Positions 9,764 to 18,524 of a DNA stretch of 64,000 nucleotides are shown piece by piece. The stretch covers positions 1,429,781 to 1,493,780 of the forward strand of contig NZ_SHKN01000001.1 of the NCBI RefSeq assembly GCF_004217115.1, in the 5' to 3' direction. The stretch's first letter is position 1. The number at the start of each line of letters is the position of its first letter. Under the pieces are notes generated by a model. The model was not told the origin of the DNA. It saw only the letters and a list, made by a program, of their open reading frames with translations, and searched no databases. The translations under genes were made by a program, and so were the position numbers. This DNA comes from Ancylomarina subtilis. Its GTDB lineage: Bacteria; Bacteroidota; Bacteroidia; Bacteroidales; Marinifilaceae.

Positions 9764-9880
9764 GCTGCCGCACGAATCCTTTCGTGTGGCTTCTACAGAA
9801 CAAAGCTGCCCCTTTAAAATAGAGTTTTTGTTATTTTGAATTAGTTAATCACACGATACAATCGTGCGACAGCGGGGGGA
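9764..9880. repeat. Spacer with two REP-like hairpins
   Basis: Between the 113-bp direct repeats are cacgaa-tcct-ttcgtg (9771-9786) and cacgat-aca-atcgtg (9851-9866) followed by cgacagcgggg, the same layout as the REP hairpins of the 30-39 kb island. Confidence 0.6.
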
Positions 9881-9882
9881 AA

Positions 9883-9995
9883 CTTAAGGCTTTTGAGAAA
9901 CTTTGTTCGAAACACTCGCATCTCCCAAAAGTTATATGATGAATTTTCTTAAACGTGATAAATCATCAGATAACTTGATAGGCTTCAGCTCAGAG
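9883..9995. repeat. 113-bp direct repeat, copy 2
   Basis: Second copy of the element at 9651-9763, same orientation, offset 232 bp. Same hairpin with one stem change (ttatatgatga). Confidence 0.8.
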
Positions 9996-10044
9996 TAAAG
10001 TAAACAATCACAGGTACAGTTATAAGGTAAATTGGACAAAGCTC

Positions 10045-10395
10045 TTAAATATTACTTTTAAAAAAATGAATTTCAATTATAGCTGTTGAATTATCACCTA
10101 ATTCCAGCACTTTACATATATCATTTTCACCTATTTTATGCTGAAATATAATACAAACATTAGTCGTTTTCCTACTCAGAAACTCTTTATAGATACCTGT
10201 TAATTTTTCAATCATATCCTTATCAGTTACATAATTAAACGAAGAACGTCCATAAGAATTATCAGTGTTAATAGATTTCTCTTCACCTCTTATTTTGATT
10301 ATATCAATAGGTGGATAAATACTAGTTTTTTTCTCAATTTTAACACTATCTACTACATAATATGAACTACCATGTTCTATAAACTTTAGATCCAT
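10045..10395 (-). CDS. Hypothetical protein, 116 residues
   Basis: I do not recognise this family. It is a soluble, AT-rich gene with no signal peptide or membrane segment; the sequence alternates strands and short helices and ends EIHFFKSNI. It stands alone, flanked on one side by hairpin repeats and on the other by a long non-coding stretch, which suits an accessory gene. Only codon usage and a clean ATG-to-stop frame support it. Confidence 0.5.
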   Translation of the reverse strand: MDLKFIEHGSSYYVVDSVKIEKKTSIYPPIDIIKIRGEEKSINTDNSYGRSSFNYVTDKDMIEKLTGIYKEFLSRKTTNVCIIFQHKIGENDICKVLELGDNSTAIIEIHFFKSNI

Positions 10396-10660
10396 TATAT
10401 TAGGCTTTTGAATTAAAATGCATCAATAATCCTAAAATTACTACTTCGCTAGTATTAAAAAAAATATATTAATTAATACCTTAAATAATGTATTCTATTT
10501 AAGGATATCATCTTTCCCTGCAAAATTTAAAGACTAAAAAAATCTCCCGATACTATTACCATGCATTTAGAAAAATAAGTCGTAACGTTACTTTCAGCCT
10601 CTTTTTATTGAGCATCAAGGCTAAAGAATTTGTCTGCTTTTAAAAATAGGGGCTAATTGC

Positions 10661-10945
10661 GGTTGGAAACTCTTCAAAAAAGCAAGAAAATGACTTTTTC
10701 CATTTAAGTATTGATCGTCTTTTCAATTTGTTGGCCTATTTCCATCGGAAATTCATCAACTTTTCAAAATTTAAAGGCATTGCCGTGGGAAATTCCACGA
10801 AAAAACAAAAAGGAAACTCGTTTCTTTTGGAAATTGCTCAACAGTTCAAAATGCTGGTGCATTGCCGTTGGCAATTCCTCTAAAAAAGGAAAAGATGACT
10901 TTTCCCATCCGAATAATGAGTTGTCCTTTCAAAAAGTTACCCCAT
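10661..10945. repeat. Degenerate ~80-bp repeat in non-coding region
   Basis: Stretches beginning gttgg[ac]aa[ac]tc at 10661 and 10867 align over about 75 bp, and related shorter pieces (gtgggaaattccacgaaaa at 10785, tcggaaattcatcaac at 10745) lie between them. An open frame of 154 codons crosses the region (10711-11175) but its product is low-complexity repetition with no domain, so I do not call it a gene. The stretch 10396-10660 shows nothing else. Confidence 0.5.
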
Positions 10946-11171
10946 TCGGGTTTCAAATCGCATTTCTATCGAAAAAATCAGTTCGAACCACGTGTATGAT
11001 GGCTTTCACAAAAAAAGACTTCCCCATTCCTTTTTTAATCCTAATAAAGCACTTATTTTTGTCATCCATTTTTATAAGCGTTATTTTGAGCGATATGGCA
11101 GATGCTCATCGCAAGACAGATACCATCTCCGCAAAGACTAAAACTTTAAATTTAGTTTGTAAGCAAATATC

Positions 11172-11810
11172 ATGATGAGAGATAAGTACAAAGAAATATT
11201 CGAAGCCGGAACCGATTTACCCTTGGTTGAGGACTTCTATACCATACAGGGCGAGGGTTACCACACGGGTAAACCTGCCTATTTTATTCGTATTGGCGGT
11301 TGCGATATAGGCTGCCGTTGGTGTGATTCTAAAATTTCGTGGAACCCTAAAGAGCATCGTTTAATCTCGGTTGAAGAGGTTGTTCGCAAAGCGGTTGAAT
11401 CGCCTGCCAAATCGGTGGTGGTAACCGGTGGTGAGCCATCGCTATACAATTTGGAGCCTTTGTGTACCGAGCTAAAGAAGCACAATATCGAGAATTTCCT
11501 GGAGACTTCAGGCGCATACGAAATCACTGGTGAGTGGGATTGGATTTGTTTATCGCCCAAAGCGAACAAAGCACCCGTTGAAAGCTCATACAAAAAAGCC
11601 AACGAATTGAAGTTTATCATTTTCGATTTGGAAAAGGATTTTGCCTTGGCTGAAGAGCACGCCAAATTGGTGGGTGACGATTGTTTGCTTTATCTGCAAT
11701 CGGAATGGAGCCAATACGTTCACAACATTAAAGCCATTGTGGAGTATGTGAAGAACAATCCCAAGTGGAATATCTCCTTACAGTCGCACAAGTTTATGCG
11801 CATTCCTTAA
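11172..11810 (+). CDS. queE: 7-carboxy-7-deazaguanine synthase QueE (radical SAM)
   Basis: Converts 6-carboxy-tetrahydropterin to 7-carboxy-7-deazaguanine in queuosine/7-deazapurine biosynthesis. The radical-SAM [4Fe-4S] ligands are C44, C48 and C51 in GGCDIGCRWCDSK (C-x3-C-x2-C), preceded by the QueE hallmark FYTIQGEGYHTGKPAYFIR. VVVTGGEPSLYNL is the SAM-binding GGEP motif. Length 212 residues is typical. Two adjacent ATGs start the gene. QueC/QueD are not in the window; the gene is monocistronic with its own terminator. Confidence 0.94.
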   Translation: MMRDKYKEIFEAGTDLPLVEDFYTIQGEGYHTGKPAYFIRIGGCDIGCRWCDSKISWNPKEHRLISVEEVVRKAVESPAKSVVVTGGEPSLYNLEPLCTELKKHNIENFLETSGAYEITGEWDWICLSPKANKAPVESSYKKANELKFIIFDLEKDFALAEEHAKLVGDDCLLYLQSEWSQYVHNIKAIVEYVKNNPKWNISLQSHKFMRIP

Positions 11811-11835
11811 GCAGAACTAAAGCTTTGAAAAATAA

Positions 11836-11890
11836 AATGACCATGAATCAGAAAGATAAATTTCTCTCTAATTCATGGTCATTCTTTATT
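11836..11890 (+). terminator. Intrinsic terminator of queE
   Basis: 13-bp perfect inverted repeat (aatgaccatgaat 11836-11848; attcatggtcatt 11871-11883) followed by ctttattt. Confidence 0.8.
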
Positions 11891-12109
11891 TAATCCCTAA
11901 TTTCGGATTCAAACAAGAAACTGTCAGAAACTAACATTTGTGATTTCTTATTAAAAGGCCATCACTTATTGTAGGGTCGGCCTCAGCGGCGCAGATGGGG
12001 TACCCATAGACGAGAAGACGTAAAAAAAAGAATGCTGTTTGAACGAGGAACGAGTGAGTTCATTCTTTTTAGTCTTTGAGTCGTAATGGGTCATCGAGCG
12101 CTGGAGCCG

Positions 12110-12160
12110 TTGATTTTTTGCTTACTTTTTTATCAAGAAAAAAGTAAGAGCCCAGCGGCT
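12110..12160. repeat. Dispersed hairpin repeat, partial copy
   Basis: Near-identical to the hairpin part of 6950-7002: ttgattttttg, stem cttacttttt/aaaaagtaag (12121-12148), then agcccagcggct. The rest of 11891-12109 has no recognisable gene. Confidence 0.68.
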
Positions 12161-12190
12161 TAAGCTTAGAAAAAACAATAAAATCAAATC

Positions 12191-13147
12191 GTGAAGAAAA
12201 CCATCCTTATTCAATATGCCATTCCCAAAGAAGGACTTGAGCTTCTCAGTCAATCCTATCATCTGATTTATCCTGAAAAGGACTGTTTCTCAGAAGATGA
12301 ACTCATCGGACATATTCCCAATTGCGAAGCCTTGCTTTCCATCTTTAATCAGCCCGTGAGCAAAAAAGTAATTGAAGCTGGTCAAAAACTCGAAATCATC
12401 TCCAATTATGGCGTGGGTTACAATAATATTGATGTGGCGGCTGCCACAGCAAAGGGCATTGCAGTTTGCAACACCCCTGAGGCCGTTTGCGAGCCAACAG
12501 CGGAACTTTGTTTAAGCTTGATGCTCTCGTTGAGTCGACGTGTGGCTGAATGCAACCACAGGCTTCGTACCGAGGATGATTTTAAATGGGGCGTCATGCG
12601 CAATCTGGGGCAAACCCTTCGGGGAAAAACCTTAGGGATTATCGGTATGGGTAAAATTGGCAAATCGGTGGCTCAAAAAGCACAAGCCTTTGGCATGAAG
12701 GTGATTTACAACAATCGCACTCAACTTTCGGCAAATGAAGAAAAGGATCTGAACATCAAATTTTGCGATTTTGATGCGCTTCTAAAAACGGCTGATATCA
12801 TATCCTTGCATTGTCCTTTGAACGAATCAAGCCATCATCTGATTGGAGAAAAAGAACTCGCAAAAATGAAGCATTCGGCTTATCTGATTAACACGGCTCG
12901 CGGCCCTGTTGTTGATGAACAAGCCCTGACACAAGCTTTAATAAATAAACAGATTGCCGGTGCAGCTTTGGATGTATTCGAAAATGAACCCCAAATTACA
13001 CCACAGCTTTTAGAACTCGATCATGTGGTCTTGGTTCCACATATCGGCACAGCTTGCATCGAAACCCGAATTGAAATGGCTGAGGAAGCCGCACAAAATA
13101 TGATTGATCATTGGGAATACGGGAAATCGAAAAATCAAGTAAATTGA
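12191..13147 (+). CDS. D-isomer-specific 2-hydroxyacid dehydrogenase
   Basis: A 318-residue NAD(P)-dependent reductase of the glyoxylate/hydroxypyruvate reductase group. The Rossmann motif is G152-M-G154-K-I-G157, and the catalytic triad is visible as R237 (NTARGP), E266 (DVFENEP) and H284 (VPHIGT). The substrate may be glyoxylate, hydroxypyruvate or another 2-oxoacid and cannot be settled from sequence. The start codon is GTG at 12191; no ATG nearby fits the conserved first strand (KKTILIQYAIP). A CYTH gene follows after 150 bp with a different upstream sequence. Confidence 0.88.
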   Translation: MKKTILIQYAIPKEGLELLSQSYHLIYPEKDCFSEDELIGHIPNCEALLSIFNQPVSKKVIEAGQKLEIISNYGVGYNNIDVAAATAKGIAVCNTPEAVCEPTAELCLSLMLSLSRRVAECNHRLRTEDDFKWGVMRNLGQTLRGKTLGIIGMGKIGKSVAQKAQAFGMKVIYNNRTQLSANEEKDLNIKFCDFDALLKTADIISLHCPLNESSHHLIGEKELAKMKHSAYLINTARGPVVDEQALTQALINKQIAGAALDVFENEPQITPQLLELDHVVLVPHIGTACIETRIEMAEEAAQNMIDHWEYGKSKNQVN

Positions 13148-13245
13148 TGTGAGGACGTGGTGATGTGCTAATTTGGAGATTTGATGCATATTAATTGCAC
13201 TTCAACTCCAATCAGTACTCAACAACTGAAAACCGACAACAAAAC

Positions 13246-13297
13246 TTTATACTTTAACCTTTAAACTTTATCCTTATCAACTTTAACCTTTAAAACC
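13246..13297 (+). repeat. Heptamer-like tandem repeat
   Basis: A run of degenerate 7-mers of the form ACTTTAW/CCTTTAA sits directly before the CYTH start codon. A similar run occurs at 24604-24662. Confidence 0.5.
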
Positions 13298-13756
13298 ATG
13301 GCAACCGAAATAGAACGCAAATACCTGATAAAAGAAGATCTTCTGAATTTACCTGCTGAAGGGAATCGTATCGTTCAAGGCTACCTTTGGAGTGAGAAAG
13401 GGAAAAGTCTGCGAATTCGCATCACAAAAAACAAAGGTTTTTTAACCATCAAAACAGGAACCAATCCCCTATCGAGATTGGAGTATGAATACGAGATTCC
13501 ATTGACAGACGCCGAAGAGCTTTTATCGCAATGTGAGAAAAAAATAGAGAAAACCCGATTCATTATTGAGCTTGACGGAATGAATTGGGAGATTGATGTG
13601 TTCGAGGGAGAAAATAAGGGTCTGGTAATGGCGGAAATTGAACTGGAGTCGGCAGATCAGAAATTTGAAAAACCGGAATGGTTAGGCATAGAAGTCACTG
13701 ATGACAAACGCTATTTAAACGTAAACCTAATCAATCAGCCTTATAGCTTGTGGTAG
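13298..13756 (+). CDS. CYTH domain protein (triphosphate tunnel enzyme-like)
   Basis: A 152-residue single-domain CYTH protein. The signature ExExK is at residues 4-8 (EIERK), followed by paired basic strands (SLRIRITK, GFLTIKTG) and acidic strands (EYEYEIPL, WEIDVFEG, LVMAEIELES) that line the triphosphate tunnel. Family members hydrolyse tripolyphosphate or nucleoside triphosphates, and a few are class IV adenylate cyclases; the short bacterial form seen here is usually an inorganic triphosphatase. Its last 26 bases overlap the 3' end of the convergent GH3 gene. Confidence 0.87.
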   Translation: MATEIERKYLIKEDLLNLPAEGNRIVQGYLWSEKGKSLRIRITKNKGFLTIKTGTNPLSRLEYEYEIPLTDAEELLSQCEKKIEKTRFIIELDGMNWEIDVFEGENKGLVMAEIELESADQKFEKPEWLGIEVTDDKRYLNVNLINQPYSLW

Positions 13757-16700
13757 TGTCCACAATATTCTCAATCGGATTGATAAGCACTGGTGGGACA
13801 ATAGCATCATAAAGACATTCCTGAATTTTGGTTCTCACATCCATCTTCATCAACTTGGTGTTCCACTCATCAGGAAAAACACGGTTCGATAAAAAAACAT
13901 AAACCAAATCGTAATCCGGGTCAACCCAAACCATGGTTCCGGTAAAACCTGTATGTCCAAAACTATGAGGAGAAGCCTTGGTTGTTGTAGGTCCTGTGGT
14001 ATCTGTACGATCTAAAAAAGGCTTATCAAAACCGATTCCTCTTCTGTTTTCTCCATCAGGATAAGCACGAGAACTGAATGCCTCAAGGGTTTCAGGTTGG
14101 AAAAAAGTCACACCGCCATAGCTTCCTTTCTGCAAATACATTTGCATGAGCTTAGCCAAATCTTCGGCGTTACCAAAAACTCCGGCATGACCCGCTACAC
14201 CCCCCAGCATGGCTGCTGTAGGATCTTGAACATACCCTTTAATCATCTGCTTTCTGAAAAATTGATCCCTTTGAGTAGGCGCAATTCTCGATAAACTAAA
14301 TCGCTGACGGGGATGATAGCCCAAAGTGCCCGCACCGAGCTTCCGATAGATGTTTTTCTTCACATAGCTTTCCATACTGCAAGACAACTGCTCTTCAAAC
14401 AATTTCTTCAGCAAGATAAAACCCAGGTCGCTGTATTTATAACCATTGGTCTCACGGTATTCAGTGGCCAGTATTTGCTTGTAGATGGTATCGCTATACC
14501 CTTCTCTGATGTATAAATGATTAGCCACCTGAACGGGATATTCTTTTGAAGCACTTGAACTGAAAATGGACTTACGAAAGCGATAATTCTTATTCGCAAA
14601 AAGATGATTGCCAACCTTCACCCGGTAGATTCTCGACGAATCGCGACTAAACAGGTCTTTGCGCAAACGCGCGGTGTCCACAGCTTCGCGATGAAAAGGT
14701 TTCCAGGGTAATAAGCGAGCCTCATGTGCTAAAATCTTACGCAAAACCAGGGTGTCCTTATTGGTTCCTTTTGCCACAGACAAATAATCGCCCAATTGGC
14801 CATCGATATCGACCTTCCCTTCGTCAACCAGCTGCATTAAAATGGGTAAGGAAGCCGCCACCTTAGTCACCGATGCCAAATCATACAGATCAGATGTTTT
14901 AACATTCACATTCTTCTTGTAAGTATGATAACCATAAGCTTTATCGAGAATAATACGTCCCTTATGCGCAACCAAAATCTGACAGCCGGGTGTTGCCTTT
15001 TGCTCAATGGCATCCAAAGCAATCGAGTCTATTTTTTTAAGTTGAGAAGGATCAAAACCCGTTTGTTCCGCATAGGCATACCCCAACCTGTTTTTTTTTG
15101 TGTCGATACCTGTTCCTTCCGGGATATCCTTATTGACTGAAACAGGCAAACGTCCCTTGGCTCCTATGCCTCCAAAAATAATTTGAGCGGATGCCATTTG
15201 TGTCTCGATATTATCTTCATACGACACGATGATTGATTCCAGTCGGTCGAGTTTTTTATAAAAGTCAAGTGCGTACGGACTGGCAAACAAATCAAAAATA
15301 ACCTTCTTGCGTTTCGAAAGGCTGTTCACAAATGAAACGGTCTGATCGGTCACTCCAAATTTTTTCGATGCCCTCAAATTACTGTCGTGCTTACTCACAA
15401 TAACCAAATTGTACGACTCAAGATTCTTCAAAAGCGTGTTATATTGTTTTTGAGATGCATTCTTATCAATCTGATAAAAATCGATATGGGTATAGCGACC
15501 CAAATATTCCTGAAAGCGGTTGCGTTTTCTGGCTCCCATTGCAACAGAGGCAATTCGTAAAGTATCCAATTGTTTCAATGGCAACAAATCGTCTTTATTA
15601 CTCACCACTGTCATGGCATTTTCAATCAACATGCGTCGTAAAATCATACCTTGCTGTGTGTTCAATCCCGACCACAGACGATCAGACTCCACCGCTTTAT
15701 AATTGTTGAGTCCCAACCAATATTTGGTCTTCAGAATCTTCAAGCAAGACTGATTGATATTTTCCTGCGAAAGCTCTCCCCTTGCGATAGCTGCCTTTAT
15801 CTCTTCAATGGCCTTAGGCACGTCTTCTGAAAATAAAAGCACATCATTACCCGCAATAGCTGCCTTGGCATCCACCTCTCCCGGTTTATAAAACTTTCTA
15901 ACCCCTTGCATGTTTAGAGCATCAGTAAACACCAAGCCTTTAAAACCCAATTCTTCTTTTAGTAAACCGGTTACAATAGGTTGAGATAGAGTTGCTGCTT
16001 TGGCCTCCTTATCCAGAGCCGGTACATTCAGGTGAGCCACCATTATGCCACCAATCCCGGCTTCTATCGATTGCTTGAACGGATGCAGTTCAACATCATC
16101 CAACGCCTCTCTTGAACGATCGACAACAGGCAAATCGAGATGAGAATCGGTATCGGTATCCCCATGACCCGGAAAATGTTTTCCTACGGCCACAACACCT
16201 CCACTTTGAAGGCCTGAGGCAAAAGCAATGCCCTTATCAGCCACATTAATTTTTCCCTCACCGTATGAACGTGAGTTGATAACCGGATTTTTAGGGTTAC
16301 TGTTGACATCCAAAACGGGGGCAAAATTGACATGAATGCCCATTCTTCGACATTCAATCGCCATCTCTCTACCCAACTGGAAAAGTAAATGATTATCCTG
16401 AACAGCTCCAACAGTAATTTGTTGCGGAAATTTTAATGTTTGCTTTAGTCGGGCTCCCAAACCATATTCAGCATCCATTCCAATCCAAAGTGGCAAATTG
16501 GATTTGCTTTGATATAAGTTGGTCAAACGAGCTTGCTCCTGAGGAGTGCCCTGAAAAAATATCAAACCACCGATCTGAAACTTTTCGATCAGATTCAAAA
16601 TTTTCTTTTCCTCGGCAGAGGTCTTATTTGAATAAGCAGCCACCATAAACAACTGAGCAATGCGTTGATCCTGGTTCATGCCCGCCATTATGGAATCGGC

Positions 16701-16835
16701 CCAGGAGACATCTTTTTCAAACATTGAGGACAATGGCTCTGTACCCAGCGAAACGGACTGAGCATAACTTGACAAACTCAAAAAACAGAAAATAGCTAAA
16801 ACTAAATGTTTTAAGTTTGGAATCTTTAAAATCAT
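13731..16835 (-). CDS. GH3 beta-N-acetylhexosaminidase fused to class C beta-lactamase-like serine hydrolase
   Basis: Two enzymes in one exported chain of about 1034 residues. After a signal peptide (MILKIPNLKHLVLAIFCFLS to SSYAQ) comes a NagZ-like GH3 domain with KHFPGHGDTDTDSH (catalytic His/Asp loop) and FTDALNM with the nucleophile Asp; then a GH3 C-terminal-like linker; then a penicillin-recognising serine hydrolase from about residue 600 with S-x-x-K (SVTK), Y-S-D and GHTGFTG. It probably cuts muropeptide glycans, and the second half acts on peptides or esters, in the periplasm. The frame is open to 16889, but the ATG at 16835 starts a proper signal peptide. This fusion recurs in Bacteroidota. 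Confidence 0.9.
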   Translation of the reverse strand: MILKIPNLKHLVLAIFCFLSLSSYAQSVSLGTEPLSSMFEKDVSWADSIMAGMNQDQRIAQLFMVAAYSNKTSAEEKKILNLIEKFQIGGLIFFQGTPQEQARLTNLYQSKSNLPLWIGMDAEYGLGARLKQTLKFPQQITVGAVQDNHLLFQLGREMAIECRRMGIHVNFAPVLDVNSNPKNPVINSRSYGEGKINVADKGIAFASGLQSGGVVAVGKHFPGHGDTDTDSHLDLPVVDRSREALDDVELHPFKQSIEAGIGGIMVAHLNVPALDKEAKAATLSQPIVTGLLKEELGFKGLVFTDALNMQGVRKFYKPGEVDAKAAIAGNDVLLFSEDVPKAIEEIKAAIARGELSQENINQSCLKILKTKYWLGLNNYKAVESDRLWSGLNTQQGMILRRMLIENAMTVVSNKDDLLPLKQLDTLRIASVAMGARKRNRFQEYLGRYTHIDFYQIDKNASQKQYNTLLKNLESYNLVIVSKHDSNLRASKKFGVTDQTVSFVNSLSKRKKVIFDLFASPYALDFYKKLDRLESIIVSYEDNIETQMASAQIIFGGIGAKGRLPVSVNKDIPEGTGIDTKKNRLGYAYAEQTGFDPSQLKKIDSIALDAIEQKATPGCQILVAHKGRIILDKAYGYHTYKKNVNVKTSDLYDLASVTKVAASLPILMQLVDEGKVDIDGQLGDYLSVAKGTNKDTLVLRKILAHEARLLPWKPFHREAVDTARLRKDLFSRDSSRIYRVKVGNHLFANKNYRFRKSIFSSSASKEYPVQVANHLYIREGYSDTIYKQILATEYRETNGYKYSDLGFILLKKLFEEQLSCSMESYVKKNIYRKLGAGTLGYHPRQRFSLSRIAPTQRDQFFRKQMIKGYVQDPTAAMLGGVAGHAGVFGNAEDLAKLMQMYLQKGSYGGVTFFQPETLEAFSSRAYPDGENRRGIGFDKPFLDRTDTTGPTTTKASPHSFGHTGFTGTMVWVDPDYDLVYVFLSNRVFPDEWNTKLMKMDVRTKIQECLYDAIVPPVLINPIENIVDTTTSYKAD

Positions 16836-16954
16836 ATTAACAAAAGGGTTTTTATCTATGGTTGATGTAATAAATTGTCGTCGTGTCAAACAAAAGTAGG
16901 AATCCCAATTAGAATAAAACAGAAAATTAAGGAATAATAACAGAGAAAGGAGAA

Positions 16955-16984
16955 ATAAAAAAAGGGGCCTCCGCCCCTTTTTTA
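16955..16984. terminator. Strong bidirectional terminator hairpin without an obvious gene
   Basis: aaaaaggggc / gccccttttt stem with A- and T-tracts on both sides. It lies upstream of the leftward GH3 gene and upstream of the rightward gene at 17330, so no called gene ends here; it could close a short RNA transcribed leftward from 17.0-17.3 kb. Confidence 0.65.
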
Positions 16985-17126
16985 TTACTTACAACTAAAC
17001 CATATTTAAAACTCGATCGAATGATACAAGCACTAATATGCAAATTAAACATCAAACTGATGTGATCAACAAAAGCAAGATTTATCTTCTTTTGTATCTG
17101 CTCATGTAAAAGTATTAGATACCTAC

Positions 17127-17231
17127 ATGATATCCAAGTGTCAAGTTTGTCAAGTTTGTCACGGTGAACATAAATACATCGTATTCGATTTCGAATACCT
17201 TGAAAACAATTGCAAGCATTACAACAGATAG
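17127..17231 (+). CDS. Possible 34-residue cysteine-rich small protein
   Basis: A short ATG-initiated frame encodes a 34-residue peptide with four Cys and three His, beginning MISKCQVCQVCHGEHKY (C-x2-C-x2-C-H). The cysteine spacing is zinc-ribbon-like, but part of it comes from a 9-bp direct repeat (caagtttgt twice), so it may be chance. It is the only open frame of note in the 494-bp gap 16836-17329. Confidence 0.2.
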   Translation: MISKCQVCQVCHGEHKYIVFDFEYLENNCKHYNR

Positions 17232-17329
17232 AGGAGATAACAACAAAAATCAGCTTGGAATTATCGTAAATAAAAGCTACATTTAAGAGACTTAAATAAA
17301 AATCTACTTTTTACTAAAATATTCATAGC

Positions 17330-17857
17330 ATGAGAGTATTTATGATTATTCCGATACTCATCTTGTGTCAATTCTCCATTTGGGCACAAAACAAAAACTC
17401 GATCAAATCGAATATCGATTCCAACGGTGAATTACAGGTTGAACTGCAATTGAACCAACAAGAATTCCAATTTGATCAGTATCAAAATTGGATTAAATCC
17501 GTCGATCACTTTGTTTCTGGTGAAATTGTTCAGGTCAATTCTGAAAAATTCGTTTACAAAGGAAAAACACTTATTTATTTGAGTGAGAAACCTTCGACAT
17601 TTCAAACAGAACTCCTATTCACTCTAAGTATCACCCAAAATCAGAAAGGAACGAAACTTATCCTAAACGATATCCATTACAAATCGCTTCCGGAGTATGG
17701 CAAACAGGGAACACCAGCCATACAAACAAATTGTCAGGATTGGTTTGCCAGGAAAAAGCTTTATAAAAAATCTGGTAAAATGAGAACGCTTAATCAAAAC
17801 CTGATGAAAAACTCAACCCAATTTGCCGAAAAACTCATTCTTTCTTGTTTAGATTAA
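17330..17857 (+). CDS. Secreted protein, DUF4468-like
   Basis: A 175-residue protein with a signal peptide (cleavage after FSIWAQ, about residue 20). The mature sequence alternates strands in the order seen in DUF4468 (TBP-like fold) proteins of Bacteroidota: a helix with NWIKSV, strands around KFVYKGKTLIYL and LLFTLSITQN, then LILNDIHY and a C-terminal helix after the NCQDWFARKK segment. Function unknown; the family call rests on pattern memory only. It is followed at 17875 by a strong terminator shared with the convergent methyltransferase operon. Confidence 0.6.
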   Translation: MRVFMIIPILILCQFSIWAQNKNSIKSNIDSNGELQVELQLNQQEFQFDQYQNWIKSVDHFVSGEIVQVNSEKFVYKGKTLIYLSEKPSTFQTELLFTLSITQNQKGTKLILNDIHYKSLPEYGKQGTPAIQTNCQDWFARKKLYKKSGKMRTLNQNLMKNSTQFAEKLILSCLD

Positions 17858-17874
17858 ATCATAAGCCACTTATT

Positions 17875-17908
17875 AAAAAAGGACTGCAATACCAGCAGTC
17901 CTTTTTAT
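17875..17908. terminator. Bidirectional intrinsic terminator
   Basis: aaaaaaggactgc (17875-17887) and gcagtccttttt (17895-17906) with A/T tracts, between convergent genes. Confidence 0.85.
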
Positions 17909-17911
17909 TGT

Positions 17912-18523
17912 CTATGCTTTTTTCTTTCCAATATATCGAATGACAGAAGCCTTTCCTTGATGAAACGCCCCTTCAGAGAGATCTACATCCAATTCTTGTA
18001 GCTTTATCGTTTCCAATTCTGAGAAGTCATTTAACACGTTTTCCTTTGAAAAGAGCATTTCCACTTTACCCGGTCCGCCCGATGCTTTCCCCAGTTGTTC
18101 CTTTGAAAAGCCTTCAAGTATCAATACACCCCCTGGCTTTAGATATTGGGTAATTGAAGCGTGATACTCCTTTCTCTTATTCTCCGGCACATGCGCATAA
18201 ATTAAAGCAATACAATCAAAGTGCTCTTTCTCTGTGATAAAATCTTCAAAACCTGCCGTCACATATTCAATCTCTACCTGATTTTCATGTGCTAATTCCA
18301 AAGCTTTTTGTCGACCTTGTTTACTCTGATCAAAAGCGACGACCTGCCACAATTGCTTTGCCGCAAACACAGCATTTCGCCCTTCCCCTTCAGCTGGCAA
18401 CAAAATCTGACCTGCTTTTAATTTCAAAAGCTCCTCCTTAAAAAACGCATTCGGTTCGGTGCCATAAGCGAACGTTTCATTTGCATAACGTTGGTCCCAC
18501 ATTTCACTGGCTGATTTCATCAT
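17912..18523 (-). CDS. Class I SAM-dependent methyltransferase (TehB/TPMT-like)
   Basis: A 203-residue Rossmann-fold methyltransferase. MWDQRYANETFAYGTEPNAF at the start and ILLPAEGEGRNAVFAA (SAM-binding loop with acidic residue) match the TehB/thiopurine methyltransferase-like group, followed by VVAFDQS (ribose-binding Asp) and FDCIALIYAHVP. It starts one base after the stop of the cysteine desulfurase gene, so both are cotranscribed. Such enzymes methylate small thiol, selenium or tellurium compounds; the link to a selenocysteine-lyase-like partner makes a chalcogen substrate attractive but unproven. Confidence 0.82.
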   Translation of the reverse strand: MMKSASEMWDQRYANETFAYGTEPNAFFKEELLKLKAGQILLPAEGEGRNAVFAAKQLWQVVAFDQSKQGRQKALELAHENQVEIEYVTAGFEDFITEKEHFDCIALIYAHVPENKRKEYHASITQYLKPGGVLILEGFSKEQLGKASGGPGKVEMLFSKENVLNDFSELETIKLQELDVDLSEGAFHQGKASVIRYIGKKKA

Positions 18524-18524
18524 C

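Noticed and set aside
10711-11175. Open frame of 154 codons before queE
   Set aside because: Its product follows a degenerate DNA repeat (GNSS-type units), has no domain, and the frame overlaps the queE start; repeat DNA is the simpler explanation.
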